From NCBI GenBank assembly GCA_963803165.1, contig CAWDLK010000004.1, positions 124,001 through 188,000 on the forward strand: 64,000 bases of DNA. Direction: 5' to 3'. Below are positions 19,601 to 27,244 of the stretch, piece after piece. A program made the position numbers and the translations under genes. How positions within the stretch are numbered: the stretch's first letter is position 1; every line of letters starts with the position of its first letter. Under the pieces are notes generated by a model. It ran no database searches. It saw nothing but the letters and a program-made list of their open reading frames with translations, and was not told the DNA's origin. This DNA is from Changshengia sp963803165. Lineage in GTDB: Bacteria; Chloroflexota; Dormibacteria; Aeolococcales; Aeolococcaceae.

Positions 19601-20333
19601 GGCGGGAGACCGCCTCCCGGGCCCTGCGCAGCGCCGCCAGGCTCACGTCCAGCTCGCGCGCCGGGAGCAGCCTCACCCGCTCGAGGCGGGCCACCGAGGT
19701 CTGGGTGTCGACGTCGAAGGCGCGGATCTCGTCGACCTCCTCCCCCGACCACTCCGCGCGCCAGGGCCGGCCCCGGTCCAGGCCAAAGACGTCGACGATC
19801 CCCCCGCGCACCGCCATCTCCCCCGGCGCGGTCACCGCGGTCACCCGCCGGTAGCCGAGGCCCACGAGGCGCCGCAGCACCGTGTCGCGCCCGACCCGCT
19901 GGCCGCGGCTCAGCTCACCGGTGGCGGCGAGGGCCTCGACCGGGAGGGTGGGGCGGAGCAGCCCGGCCGGGGAGGCGACGACCAGGGCGGGCTCGGGGCC
20001 GCGGAGCAGGGCGAGGGTGGCGATGCGGCGGCGGGTCACCTCCTCGGACGGGGGGATCCGGTCGAACCCCGGGGTGTCCGCCGCCGGCCAGAGGCCGAGG
20101 CGGGACTCGCCGCCCCAGAGGCGGGCGTCGGCGTAGACGGTCTCGGGATCGGTGGTGACCACCAGGACGTGGCCGGGGGCGCGACGCCGCGCCCACCAGG
20201 CGACCAGCCCGGCGGCGCCCGCGGGCACGCCTCCGAGGGCGCGCAGCGAGCCCGCCGCGAGAGCGGCGAGGGGGGCGACGCCGTCGAGACGGGCGGCGAG
20301 GGTGGCGGCGCCGTCGGGAGGCGGCTCAATCAC
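16677..20333 (-). CDS. mfd: Transcription-repair coupling factor Mfd
   Basis: Mfd removes RNA polymerase stalled at DNA damage and recruits UvrA. The 1218-residue protein has a UvrB-like N-terminal region, the CarD-like RNA-polymerase-interacting domain (FAPGDLVVHRDHGVGRFVEM), the translocase core with Walker A GDVGFGKTELALRAAF, DEEQ box VIIDEEQRFGV, SATPIPRTLHMALAGIRD and IIESGLDIPNANTIVIDDA, and a C-terminal TRCF domain. The start is GTG 20333, overlapping the pth stop by 8 bases. Confidence 0.97.
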   Translation of the reverse strand: MIEPPPDGAATLAARLDGVAPLAALAAGSLRALGGVPAGAAGLVAWWARRRAPGHVLVVTTDPETVYADARLWGGESRLGLWPAADTPGFDRIPPSEEVTRRRIATLALLRGPEPALVVASPAGLLRPTLPVEALAATGELSRGQRVGRDTVLRRLVGLGYRRVTAVTAPGEMAVRGGIVDVFGLDRGRPWRAEWSGEEVDEIRAFDVDTQTSVARLERVRLLPARELDVSLAALRRAREAVSRLDLGACRPEVREQWEADLAQLELGVYDEGVDLFAPYLNGTASLFDHLGEGALVLAAGGVERVRRAALRHLEESEGLRDQEEARGELPAGARSGLLGAEILEPHLGRAVELMPGEVGGPGTADLGWRGAEPYAGRWDAFATELGAELARGGCCLVVSRQEGRVEELAGEAGLTPSLVDDPDAESLPAAAGTLLVVGGEVSAGFRAPQLELAVFSDHELFGVVKRRGSPLARGARRAESTSARGARRAAAGRATAPGFVLEFAPGDLVVHRDHGVGRFVEMRRVADAVAAGEAPAGVAGEEGVAPGGVGAPEQEYMLLEYADGDRLFVPVQHLDRIDRYVGGSDSHPALSRLGTGEWERTKRRVRERTEAVARELLALYSRREAAPGHAFSVDGDWQRELEGSFPFEETPDQVLVLDDIKRDMEASRPMDRVVCGDVGFGKTELALRAAFKAVAEGRQAAVLVPTTVLCQQHFLTFSERLRPFPVTVHQLSRFCTEEEQRATLMGLRAGTVDIVVGTHRLLQRDVEFRNLGLVIIDEEQRFGVLQKERFKELRVAVDVLSLSATPIPRTLHMALAGIRDLSVIQTPPEERQPIKTYVTAREGSLVREVVTRELARGGQVFHVHNRVQTIEREAQWMRDLVPEARIAVAHGQMHEDLLAAVMRSFVDGEVDVLVCTTIIESGLDIPNANTIVIDDAHRLGLAQLYQLRGRVGRAGQRAYAYLLYPGERSLSERADKRLDVIGELQDLGAGFKLAMRDLEIRGAGNLLGEEQHGEIAAVGLEMYNRLLEGAVRALQGRPLVEAPAQVTVSLPQPAFLPPRYIAEERLRLRCYQDLAGCVSETELERRARGLADRFGPMPAEAEALVLSLRVRLLAAAAGAQSVETWRGDAGRRMAPDAADARSAANVRLGAVVQLPSGHGLDLESVARQFPVHAETSPTRLYVLPPPGRAPDSEWQDVLLRVLRELGRLVRARQPVPA

Positions 20334-20937
20334 CGGGGGGCGTCACCTCGCCATCGCCCGGAGGGGGCGGGAGCGGCCGGTTGTACTCGGTCATGGCGCG
20401 TTCCAGGCCGTCGCGCACGATCGCCAGGACGGCGTCGGCGGCGCGTCCGAGGATCGCGGGCAGGGCCTCGCGCTCCGCTCCCGTGAAGCGGGCGAGGACG
20501 TAGTCGACGGCATCGTCGCCGTCCGGCGGCCGGCCGACGCCGACCCGGACCCGGACGAAGTCGGGCGTCTGCCAGGACTCGATGAGGGAGAGGACGCCGC
20601 GGTGGCCGCCCGCCGACCCGCCGCGGCGGAGCCGCAGCCGGCCGAAGGCGACGTCCACGTCGTCGTGGACCACGACCACCTCCGGGACGGGAACGCCGAG
20701 GGCCCTCACCAGGTGGACGCCGGCCCGCCCGCTCAGGTTCATGAAGGTGGTGGGACGGGCGAGCAGCAGGTCGAAGCCGTCCACCGACCCGCTCTGCACC
20801 CTGGCGGGGCCCTCCCGCCGCGCCCTGCCGAACCGGCCGCGGCGCTCCAGCTCGTCGAGGACCATCCAGCCGGAGTTGTGCCGGGTGGCCGCGTACTCGC
20901 CCCCGGGATTGCCGAGACCGAGGATCAGGCTGGGCAT
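20326..20937 (-). CDS. pth: Peptidyl-tRNA hydrolase Pth
   Basis: Pth frees tRNA from dropped-off peptidyl-tRNA. Signatures are LILGLGNPGGEYAATRHNSG with the catalytic His, LLLARPTTFMNLSGRAG, VVHDDVDVAFGRLRLR and GGSAGGHRGVLSLIE. The 203 residues are close to the usual length, ending in a Pro-rich tail. It overlaps mfd downstream and follows ybeY by 13 bases. Confidence 0.96.
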   Translation of the reverse strand: MPSLILGLGNPGGEYAATRHNSGWMVLDELERRGRFGRARREGPARVQSGSVDGFDLLLARPTTFMNLSGRAGVHLVRALGVPVPEVVVVHDDVDVAFGRLRLRRGGSAGGHRGVLSLIESWQTPDFVRVRVGVGRPPDGDDAVDYVLARFTGAEREALPAILGRAADAVLAIVRDGLERAMTEYNRPLPPPPGDGEVTPPGD

Positions 20938-20950
20938 CGGAGGCGCAACG

Positions 20951-21391
20951 TCAGTGGGGCGCGAGGGCCGGAACGGCCTGCCCGGGCAGCAGGCGCCGGG
21001 TCTGCTCGGTCATCAGCGCCGCCCGCTCGGGGGTGTCGTGGTCGTGCCCCAGACAGTGGAGCAGCCCATGCACGGCGAGCAGGCGCAGCTCCTCGGCGGG
21101 GGCCTGGGGCATCTGGGCGCGCGCCCTCTCCACCGAGATGGCGACGTCGCCGACCCAGGCGCGACCGTCGCCCGGGAACGCGAGCACGTCGGTGGGCGCG
21201 TCGACGGCGGCGTGCACCCGGTTGAGCCGGCGCAGCTCGGCGTCGTCGGTGAGCCGCACCGCCAGGCCGGCGCGAGCCGCCACACCGAGGGCGTCGCCGC
21301 TCGAGCGCAGCAGCGGTGGCAGCCCGCCTGCGCGGACGAGGGCCAGCGCCGCGGCGTCGAGTGCCGGCGAGCGGTGGAGCGTCACCCGCAT
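20951..21391 (-). CDS. ybeY: Endoribonuclease YbeY (rRNA maturation factor)
   Basis: YbeY is a zinc-dependent RNase acting in 16S rRNA 3' processing and ribosome quality control. The zinc site HGLLHCLGHDH (HxxxHxxGH) is present near residue 112, with TDDAELRRLNRVHAAVDAPT and DVLAFPGD upstream. ATG 21391 gives 146 residues; the frame is open further upstream but overlaps rpsU in nonsense sequence. It lies just beyond the rpsU terminator. Confidence 0.94.
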   Translation of the reverse strand: MRVTLHRSPALDAAALALVRAGGLPPLLRSSGDALGVAARAGLAVRLTDDAELRRLNRVHAAVDAPTDVLAFPGDGRAWVGDVAISVERARAQMPQAPAEELRLLAVHGLLHCLGHDHDTPERAALMTEQTRRLLPGQAVPALAPH

Positions 21392-21419
21392 GGGACCCCA
21401 TGGTGGCGCAGAAAGAAAG

Positions 21420-21440
21420 GGGCTCGCCGCTGGCGAGCCC
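21420..21440 (-). terminator. Rho-independent terminator of rpsU
   Basis: GGGCTCGCC and GGCGAGCCC form a perfect 9-bp stem around a 3-base loop. On the minus strand the stem is followed by the T-rich run CCTTTCTTTCTG. It lies 18 bases past the rpsU stop and separates it from ybeY. Confidence 0.85.
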
Positions 21441-21458
21441 TGGGGGCGGCGATGACGC

Positions 21459-21641
21459 TCAGCCGGCTTTCGCCCGACGCTTCCGGGCGGCCACCAGCTT
21501 GCGCTTGCGGCGGACCGAGGGCTTCTCGTAGTGCTCGCGGCGCCGCACCTCCGAGAGGATGCCGTTCTGCTTGATCTTCTTGTTGAAGCGGCGCAGCGCG
21601 CTCTCGAAGGTCTCGCCTTCGCGGACCTTGACCTCCGACAC
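21459..21641 (-). CDS. rpsU: 30S ribosomal protein bS21
   Basis: A 60-residue, very basic protein starting at GTG 21641: SEVKVREGETFESALRRFNK, then KKIKQNGILSEVRRREHYEK and a basic RRKRKLVAARKRRAK tail, all typical of bS21. bS21 sits on the 30S platform next to the 16S 3' end that carries the anti-Shine-Dalgarno. The leader has an unusually long Shine-Dalgarno match (separate entry). Confidence 0.96.
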   Translation of the reverse strand: MSEVKVREGETFESALRRFNKKIKQNGILSEVRRREHYEKPSVRRKRKLVAARKRRAKAG

Positions 21642-21648
21642 GGTTGAG

Positions 21649-21660
21649 GGATCACCTCCT
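21649..21660 (-). promoter_or_regulatory. Extended Shine-Dalgarno of rpsU
   Basis: AGGAGGTGATCC on the minus strand is a 12-base complement of the generic bacterial 16S 3' end (GGATCACCTCCT). The core AGGAGG ends about 13 bases before the GTG start, further than the usual 5-9. Confidence 0.75.
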
Positions 21661-21837
21661 CGGCGCCGCCACCGGCGGCATGTACGGTTGAGGGGAGCCG
21701 GTCGCCCCTCTGGCGGAGCTGGCACGGCGGCCGCGGCCACCGGCGCGCGCCACGGCATCGAACCGTGGCCGAACGGCCCGCTCACTCTAGCAGGGGGCCG
21801 CGCGAAGGCGGCCCGCCGACAAACGGATGTACGCTCG

Positions 21838-24756
21838 ATGAGGTATCATCGCCCGATGCCCGATGCGCTGCCGGAGCCGCCGCGCCAGGCCGGGGAGGAT
21901 CGGCCCGCGGCGGACAGCGGGGCTCCCGCCGAGCTGGACGAGGCGCAGCGGCGGGCGGTCGAGCACGGGGAGGGTCCGTGCCTGGTCCTGGCCGGCCCCG
22001 GGTCGGGCAAGACCCGGGTCATCGTCGAGCGCTTCCTCCGCCTGGTCCGCGAGGGGGTCCCCGCCGAACGCCTGCTGGTGCTCACCTACACGCGCAAGGC
22101 GGCGGCCGAGATGCGCGACCGGGTGGAGAGGGTCCACGGACCCTTCGAGGGCGAGCCGCCACTGCTCAACTACCACTCCTTCGCCCAGCGCGTCCTGCGG
22201 CGCTTCGGCTGGCGGCTGGGGATCTCGCCCGCATTCCGGATCGCCGACGAGGCGGAGCGCTGGTTGGTGGTCGACGCCATCCTCGGCGAGCTGCGGCCCA
22301 CCACCCTCTACAACCCGCTGCGCTCGCACGACCTCGTCGACGCCATCCTCGACCTCATCGAGAAGGCCAAGCAGGAGCTGGTCTCGCCGGAGGCGTACGC
22401 GGCCTGGGCGCAGGCACGGCTGGCCGAGGCGGGCGGCGGCCTGGAGCGCGAGCTGCTCACCCGGCATCGCGAGTGCGCCGAGGTCTACCGGCGGCTGGAG
22501 GCCATCTTCCTGGAGCGGGCAGTGCTCGACCACGACGACACCATCCTCTATGCGGAGCGCCTGCTCCGCGAGCACCCCGACATCCGGGAGGCGGTCGCGG
22601 GAACCATCGACCACGTGATGGTCGACGAGTACCAGGACACCAACTACGCCCAGGCCCGGCTGGTCGAGGCGCTGGCCGAGGCACGGGGCAACCTCCTGGT
22701 GGTCGCCGACGACGACCAGTCCATCTACAAGTTCCGAGGAGCGTCCCTCGCCAACCTCGACCGCTTCGCGCGCATCTACCCGGGGCACGAACGGGTCATC
22801 CTCGACCGCAACTACCGTTCCCACCAGGAGATCGTGGAGGCGAGCCGGGCCATCATCGCGGCCGCCCCGCCCGGCTCCCGCATCGAGAAGCACCTGGTGG
22901 CGGACCGCGGCGCCGGCGGGGCGGTCGAGGTGTGGCGCGCCGACGACGAGCGGGGGGAGGTCGTCGAGGTGGCCCGCGAGTGCCGGAGGCTCATCGACGG
23001 CGGCGCCGATCCGGCCGGGATCGCCTGGCTGTTCCGGCGGCACGACGACATGCAGGCGGCGACGCGGGCCCTCCAGGAGGCGGGGGTCGCCTACGTGGTC
23101 CACGGGGGTCGCGGGTACTTCCAGCGCCGGGAGATCAAGGACCTGATGGGACTGCTCGGCGCCGTCGACGACCCCGACGACTCCCAGGCGCTGCTCCGCT
23201 GCCTCCACCTGCCCTCCTTCGCGGTGAGCAGCGCCGGCCGGCTCGCCCTCGGCCAGGCCGCGCGCGACCGCGATCTCCCCCTGAGGACGGTCATCACCTC
23301 CGGGCTTCTCGACGAGCTGAGCAACGACGACGCGGCGGCGGCACTCGGGCTGGTCGACGTGGTCGTGGAGCTGCACCAGCAGGCCGCCCGGGAGGACGTC
23401 CGCGACGTCTTCTACGCCGCCCTGGAGGGGACCAGCTTCCTCGGCGTCCTCGACGACGCCGATGCCACGACGCGGACCCAGATCGGGGCCAACCTCAACA
23501 AGTTCGGCGAGCTGCTCGAGGGCTTCGCCGACTGGAGCGACGACCGCAGCCTGGGGCTGGCGCTGCGCTACCTCGACATCCTGCGCAGCAGCCGCGCCGC
23601 CGACGAGGTCGCCACCGTCGACACGGGCGAGGCGGGCATCGGGCTGCTCACCGCCCACGCCGCCAAGGGCCTGGAATGGCCGGTGGTCTTCCTGGCGCGC
23701 TGCAGCGAGGACCGGTGGCCGGGGATGGGCGGCTTCCCGGCCCGGCTCACCCTCCCCGACGAGCTCGTCCCGGAGCCCGCTCCCGGGGGCGAGGCCACTC
23801 GGGACGAGGAGCGCCGCCTCTTCTACGTGGCGGCGACCCGGGCCCGGGACCGCCTGGTCCTCGTCCACGCCCGGCGTTACCCGCACTCCTTCCGCGACGA
23901 GCGGCCCAGCCCCTTCCTCGCCGCCGTGGAGAGGGAGCCCGGCCTGGTGCGCCGCGCCATCGAGGGCAGCCGGCCGCCCGCCCGCCGCCAGCCCGCCGCC
24001 CCGGCCGCCGCCCCTCCGCCTCCGCTGCACGCCTCCGTCTCCGACCTGGTCGCCTTCCGCGACTGTCCCCGCCGCTACGCCTATCACGCCGTCTACCGCC
24101 TGCCCGTCCCCGGATCGGCGCAGCGCTGGTACGGGATCCTCGTCCACAGCGTCCTGCAGGCGATGGCGGCCCGGCGGCAGACCGGCGCCGAGGCCGGGCC
24201 CGAGGAGGCCGCCGGCCTCTGGGCCGACGCGTGGGAGACCGCGCGCGGTCCCAAGGGCGCCCATCCCGAGCTGCGCGATCTGGGCGAGGGCCAGCTCCGG
24301 CGCTACGCCGGCTCACCGGGGTGGCGGGACGCCGAGCCCCTCGACGTGGAGCAGCCCTTCACCCTGAGCGTCGCCGCCGGCGAGGTCACCGGCCGGTTCG
24401 ACCGCGTCGACCGGGGAGCGGACGGCGCGCGCGTGGTCGTCGACTACAAGACCGGACCGCCCCGCAACGAGGAGGACCTCCACCGCGACCTCCAGGTCCG
24501 GGCCTACGCGGTGGCGCTCGCCCGGGAGCGCCGGAGCGACGAGGTGACCGTCGAGCTTCACTGGCTCCAGACCGCGGAGGTCAGCCGGATGAGCTTCGAC
24601 ACCCGCGCCCTCGGCCGCTTCCACGTCCAGGTGGAGAGCGTCGCGCGGGAGCTGGCCGACGCCCGCCGGCTTCACGATTTCCCGCCGAAGCCCAGCGCAT
24701 GGCGGTGCCGCCGCTGCGAGTTCCGGACCATCTGCGACGAGGGCCGCGACGCCTGA
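21838..24756 (+). CDS. UvrD/PcrA-type helicase with C-terminal iron-sulfur PD-(D/E)XK nuclease domain
   Basis: A 972-residue superfamily 1A helicase/nuclease. Helicase motifs are LVLAGPGSGKTRVI (Walker A), VLTYTRKAAAEMRDRV, VMVDEYQDTNYAQ (motif II), DDDQSIYKFRGA (motif III), LDRNYRSH (IV), LTAHAAKGLEWPVVFLA (V) and RRLFYVAATRARDRLVL (VI). The last 220 residues are RecB/AddB-like: FRDCPRRYAYHA, GRFDRVDR, VVDYKTGPP, and a closing CRRCEFRTIC, so one early and three late cysteines could hold a 4Fe-4S cluster. It resembles the AdnA/AdnB and AddB families of break-resection enzymes. Start ATG 21838 or 21856. Confidence 0.88.
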   Translation: MRYHRPMPDALPEPPRQAGEDRPAADSGAPAELDEAQRRAVEHGEGPCLVLAGPGSGKTRVIVERFLRLVREGVPAERLLVLTYTRKAAAEMRDRVERVHGPFEGEPPLLNYHSFAQRVLRRFGWRLGISPAFRIADEAERWLVVDAILGELRPTTLYNPLRSHDLVDAILDLIEKAKQELVSPEAYAAWAQARLAEAGGGLERELLTRHRECAEVYRRLEAIFLERAVLDHDDTILYAERLLREHPDIREAVAGTIDHVMVDEYQDTNYAQARLVEALAEARGNLLVVADDDQSIYKFRGASLANLDRFARIYPGHERVILDRNYRSHQEIVEASRAIIAAAPPGSRIEKHLVADRGAGGAVEVWRADDERGEVVEVARECRRLIDGGADPAGIAWLFRRHDDMQAATRALQEAGVAYVVHGGRGYFQRREIKDLMGLLGAVDDPDDSQALLRCLHLPSFAVSSAGRLALGQAARDRDLPLRTVITSGLLDELSNDDAAAALGLVDVVVELHQQAAREDVRDVFYAALEGTSFLGVLDDADATTRTQIGANLNKFGELLEGFADWSDDRSLGLALRYLDILRSSRAADEVATVDTGEAGIGLLTAHAAKGLEWPVVFLARCSEDRWPGMGGFPARLTLPDELVPEPAPGGEATRDEERRLFYVAATRARDRLVLVHARRYPHSFRDERPSPFLAAVEREPGLVRRAIEGSRPPARRQPAAPAAAPPPPLHASVSDLVAFRDCPRRYAYHAVYRLPVPGSAQRWYGILVHSVLQAMAARRQTGAEAGPEEAAGLWADAWETARGPKGAHPELRDLGEGQLRRYAGSPGWRDAEPLDVEQPFTLSVAAGEVTGRFDRVDRGADGARVVVDYKTGPPRNEEDLHRDLQVRAYAVALARERRSDEVTVELHWLQTAEVSRMSFDTRALGRFHVQVESVARELADARRLHDFPPKPSAWRCRRCEFRTICDEGRDA

Positions 24757-24781
24757 GGCGCCCCGAGCGCCTCCGGCCGGC

Positions 24782-25129
24782 TCAGATGGCCGGGCGGAAG
24801 GACGCTCCGTGCGCCCCCATGTGGCACTCGGACGGCTTCCCGTCCACCGGGGCCGGGCCCGTCGACTCCGGGGCGGCGGGTGGCTCCGCGAGACCGGCGT
24901 TGACCCAGGCGAGCGGGCAGCGGGTCCCCTCGCACAGCCCAACCAGGAAGGGCAGGCCGTTCGCCGAGGTCTGGCGCAGCGGGACCACCCGGTAGCCCTC
25001 ACAGGGGAGCGGCTGCCCGGCGACGTAGCTGGGGCAGTCCCCACTCTCCGCCGGGCCGGTGCAGAGATCGACCACGCGGCGGGTGCGCGGGTCGAGCATC
25101 AGGAAGAGCCTGTCTGCCGGAGTCGCCAT
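24782..25129 (-). CDS. Hypothetical cysteine-containing protein
   Basis: A 115-residue product starting at ATG 25129 with GAGG seven bases upstream. It has six cysteines in pairs (LCTGPAESGDCPS, PCEG, LCEGTRCPLAW, ECHMG) and a hydrophilic Pro-rich C-terminus. There is no signal peptide or membrane segment. No family is recognised. It is divergent from the cytochrome b cluster and shares its upstream region. Confidence 0.55.
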   Translation of the reverse strand: MATPADRLFLMLDPRTRRVVDLCTGPAESGDCPSYVAGQPLPCEGYRVVPLRQTSANGLPFLVGLCEGTRCPLAWVNAGLAEPPAAPESTGPAPVDGKPSECHMGAHGASFRPAI

Positions 25130-25185
25130 CGCTGTGCCTCGCCACCTCCTCCGCACCATCGTCCGCCCCCGCCGCGGCCCTTGCC

Positions 25186-25232
25186 ATGGTCATAAGTCCC
25201 GGTCAGAGTTACAACCTAAGACCCTGTATGGT
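25186..25232 (+). promoter_or_regulatory. Candidate DevR/DosR box and -10 element upstream of the cytochrome b operon
   Basis: On the minus strand 25186-25200 reads GGGACTTATGACCAT, which by my count fits 11 of 13 defined positions of the mycobacterial DosR box GGGACTTTNGNCCCT. A TGTATGGT extended -10 (hexamer 25227-25232) lies 36 bases downstream centre to centre, so the box would cover the -35 region. The first gene starts at 25328. A binding role for the regulator at 27245 is inference. Confidence 0.5.
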
Positions 25233-25254
25233 GAGGGGGTCGGCCCACAGGCTT

Positions 25255-25271
25255 GGGGTCATACGGACCCC
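25255..25271. promoter_or_regulatory. Perfect inverted repeat in the cytochrome b leader
   Basis: GGGGTC-ATACG-GACCCC, a 6-bp perfect inverted repeat with a 5-base spacer, lies between the proposed -10 and the first start codon. It could be a second operator or a leader hairpin. No assignment is possible from sequence. Confidence 0.35.
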
Positions 25272-25327
25272 TCAGCCAAGGTCCAACGACCAGTGATTGG
25301 CCATCAGCGCAGTTCCGGGAGGATCCA

Positions 25328-25483
25328 TTGAACGCCCCCGCCCCGTACCTCCACTGGGGATTCATCCTCATCTCGCTGCCGAACCTCCTGCTCATCGGGG
25401 TGATGGTGCTGATCTTTGTCCTCGCCCTGGTCGCGCCCTTCCCCCACCGGGACCGTCACCACGGTGCCGACGACGATGAGTGA
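25328..25483 (+). CDS. Small membrane protein heading the cytochrome b cluster
   Basis: A 51-residue protein starting at TTG 25328, with GGGAGG six bases upstream. It is one hydrophobic helix (HWGFILISLPNLLLIGVMVL and onward) with a charged His/Asp-rich tail (PHRDRHHGADDDE). It overlaps the next gene by 8 bases, so it is probably a small subunit of the same membrane complex. No family is recognised. Confidence 0.6.
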   Translation: MNAPAPYLHWGFILISLPNLLLIGVMVLIFVLALVAPFPHRDRHHGADDDE

Positions 25484-26189
25484 GGCGGGCGGGGGGAGCT
25501 CCCCGGCGGCGCCGGGTTCCGCAGGAGGCGCGCACCCCGAGGGTGCCGAGACGGCCGAGACGGGGTGGACGGCGGCGGTCAGGGACCGGCTCAGCCGCCG
25601 GCTGACCGTCGAGGAGCTGCTCCCCACCCGACAGCCCGCCTACGTCGGATCCTGGGTGTACGTCTTCGGGGTGGTGACCATCGCCGCCCTGGTGTGGGTG
25701 GTGGCGAGCGGGGTGGTGCTGGCGCTGATGGGCTCGGCCTGGTGGCACACCTCGAGCCTCGGCCACTTCTTCAACAGCATCCACTTCTGGTCGGTCCAGA
25801 TGTTCTTCATCTTCATGGTGCTCCATCTCTGGGGTCAGTACTGGGGAGCGGGATGGCGGGACGGGAGAGCCACCACCTGGATGGTCGGGGTGGTCGTCTT
25901 CCTGGTCAGCATCGTCACCGCCTTCACCGGCTACCTCGTCCAGCAGAACTTCGACTCGCAGTGGATCGCGGTCAACGCCAAGGACGCGGTCAACGCCACC
26001 GGCCTGGGAGGCTTCTTCAACGTCCTCAACTTCGGCCAGATGTACGGCCTGCACGTGATGCTCTTCCCGATCGCCGTCACCCTCCTCGTCGTCCTGCACA
26101 TCCTCCAGGTGCGCAGCCGCGGCGTGGTGCGTCCGATCGGGGATCCCTACGTCCCCGAGCAGCCCGCTCCGACGGAGCCACGCTCATGA
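25476..26189 (+). CDS. Cytochrome b N-terminal domain protein (cytochrome bc/b6 type)
   Basis: A membrane diheme cytochrome b of the PetB/QcrB N-terminal type. After a 40-residue acidic, Gly/Ala-rich start there are about four transmembrane helices. The histidine pairs for two hemes are in helix B (SLGHFFNSIHFWSVQ and MVLHLWGQYW) and helix D (MYGLHVMLFPIAVTLLVVLH). Start ATG 25476 (MSEAGGGSS). No Rieske protein or cytochrome c1 gene is in the window, so the electron partners are unknown. It is coupled by ATGA overlap to the next gene. Confidence 0.85.
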   Translation: MSEAGGGSSPAAPGSAGGAHPEGAETAETGWTAAVRDRLSRRLTVEELLPTRQPAYVGSWVYVFGVVTIAALVWVVASGVVLALMGSAWWHTSSLGHFFNSIHFWSVQMFFIFMVLHLWGQYWGAGWRDGRATTWMVGVVVFLVSIVTAFTGYLVQQNFDSQWIAVNAKDAVNATGLGGFFNVLNFGQMYGLHVMLFPIAVTLLVVLHILQVRSRGVVRPIGDPYVPEQPAPTEPRS

Positions 26190-27151
26190 GGGCCCGCCGC
26201 CCCCAGGTGAGCAAGAGCGACTACTACCGCGGGGTCCGGATGGCGCCGTACGACCTGGTCAGGGAGCTGGCCATCGCCACGATAGCCATGCTCGCGCTGG
26301 TCCTGGTGCTCTCGGCGGTCCTCTCCTCCCCCGACGTCCCCTCGGCCACCATCCAGGCCTGGTCCAAGGCGGACCCGGTGGACTTCGTCACCACCGCCGC
26401 CACCGAGCTCGCCGGGCAGAGCACGGTCGCCCAGTACGGTCCCCCGTACAACCTGGGCAGCGGCTCGGTCCAGACCCTGGGGCCGATCGCCCCGCAGCAG
26501 TGGGCGGGGGTGCACGTCGCCGTCAACGCGCCGCTCGACTACGTGCTCGAGCCCCTCTCGCAGGCCACCGTGGGCGACCAGACCCTGGCCTCGGCGCTCA
26601 CCGCCTTCGACGCCGCCAGCGCCACCCAGCAGCAGAGCTGGCTCGGCGCCTACATCCAGGCGCTGGGCAGCGCCACCGTGGTGAACAGCCAGGTCGCGGT
26701 GGCAGGCGGCGACTACGGACCGGTGCCCACCCTGATGAGCCGGCTGCTGGGGCTGGCCAGGACCGGGGGGCTCGACGCCCTGCTGCTCACCAGCGCCCAC
26801 TTCTACCAGACGGACTACAGCAAGCCGCTCCTCTTCCTCGCCGACGGGGGCTACTTCCCGGGACTGGCTCAGGCGCAGAAGCTCACCGGCAGCCAGTGGG
26901 GAATGATGAACGAGACCGGGCGCTACCCCGGACAGGCGTGGCTGTGGCTGTACACGCTCTGGTACCAGATCCCACCGTTCAACTCGGCGAGCAACGGCGA
27001 CCTTCTGGTGGTGATCGTGATGACGGTGCTCAGCCTCGGCCTGCTCCTCATCCCCTTCATCCCCGGGTTGCGCGACATCCCGCGGTGGATCCCGGTGCAC
27101 CGTCTGATCTGGCGCCACCACTACGCCGACCAGGCGAGGCGGGGGGTCTGA
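26186..27151 (+). CDS. Membrane protein of unknown function, partner of cytochrome b
   Basis: A 321-residue protein with a transmembrane helix near each end (about residues 27-48 and 268-292) and a large extracytoplasmic domain of about 215 residues between them. The N-terminus (DYYRGVRMAPYDLVRELAIA) and the end (IPGLRDIPRWIPVHRLIWRH) look conserved and cytoplasmic. Its place corresponds to subunit IV or the C-terminal half of cytochrome b, but it lacks the PEWY motif of a quinol-oxidising site. There are no CxxCH heme motifs. It is translationally coupled to cytochrome b (ATGA). Confidence 0.65.
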   Translation: MRARRPQVSKSDYYRGVRMAPYDLVRELAIATIAMLALVLVLSAVLSSPDVPSATIQAWSKADPVDFVTTAATELAGQSTVAQYGPPYNLGSGSVQTLGPIAPQQWAGVHVAVNAPLDYVLEPLSQATVGDQTLASALTAFDAASATQQQSWLGAYIQALGSATVVNSQVAVAGGDYGPVPTLMSRLLGLARTGGLDALLLTSAHFYQTDYSKPLLFLADGGYFPGLAQAQKLTGSQWGMMNETGRYPGQAWLWLYTLWYQIPPFNSASNGDLLVVIVMTVLSLGLLLIPFIPGLRDIPRWIPVHRLIWRHHYADQARRGV

Positions 27152-27172
27152 GCCGGTCAGGGTCCGACCGGC
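27152..27172 (+). terminator. Hairpin after the cytochrome b operon
   Basis: GCCGGTC and GACCGGC make a perfect 7-bp stem with a 7-base loop directly after the stop codon. No T-run follows, so it may stall, protect the mRNA end, or require Rho. Confidence 0.45.
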
Positions 27173-27244
27173 AGGGAGGAGAGGCCGGGGGCGGACCCCG
27201 TCAGCGCCGCGCGACCGAAGGCCGCCGCCCGGTGTGAGCGGGGC

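Noticed and set aside
15654..20486. A 1610-codon open frame on the plus strand opposite mazG and mfd
   Set aside because: It is antisense to two full-length conserved genes and its translation has no known motifs; long antisense frames are expected at this GC content.
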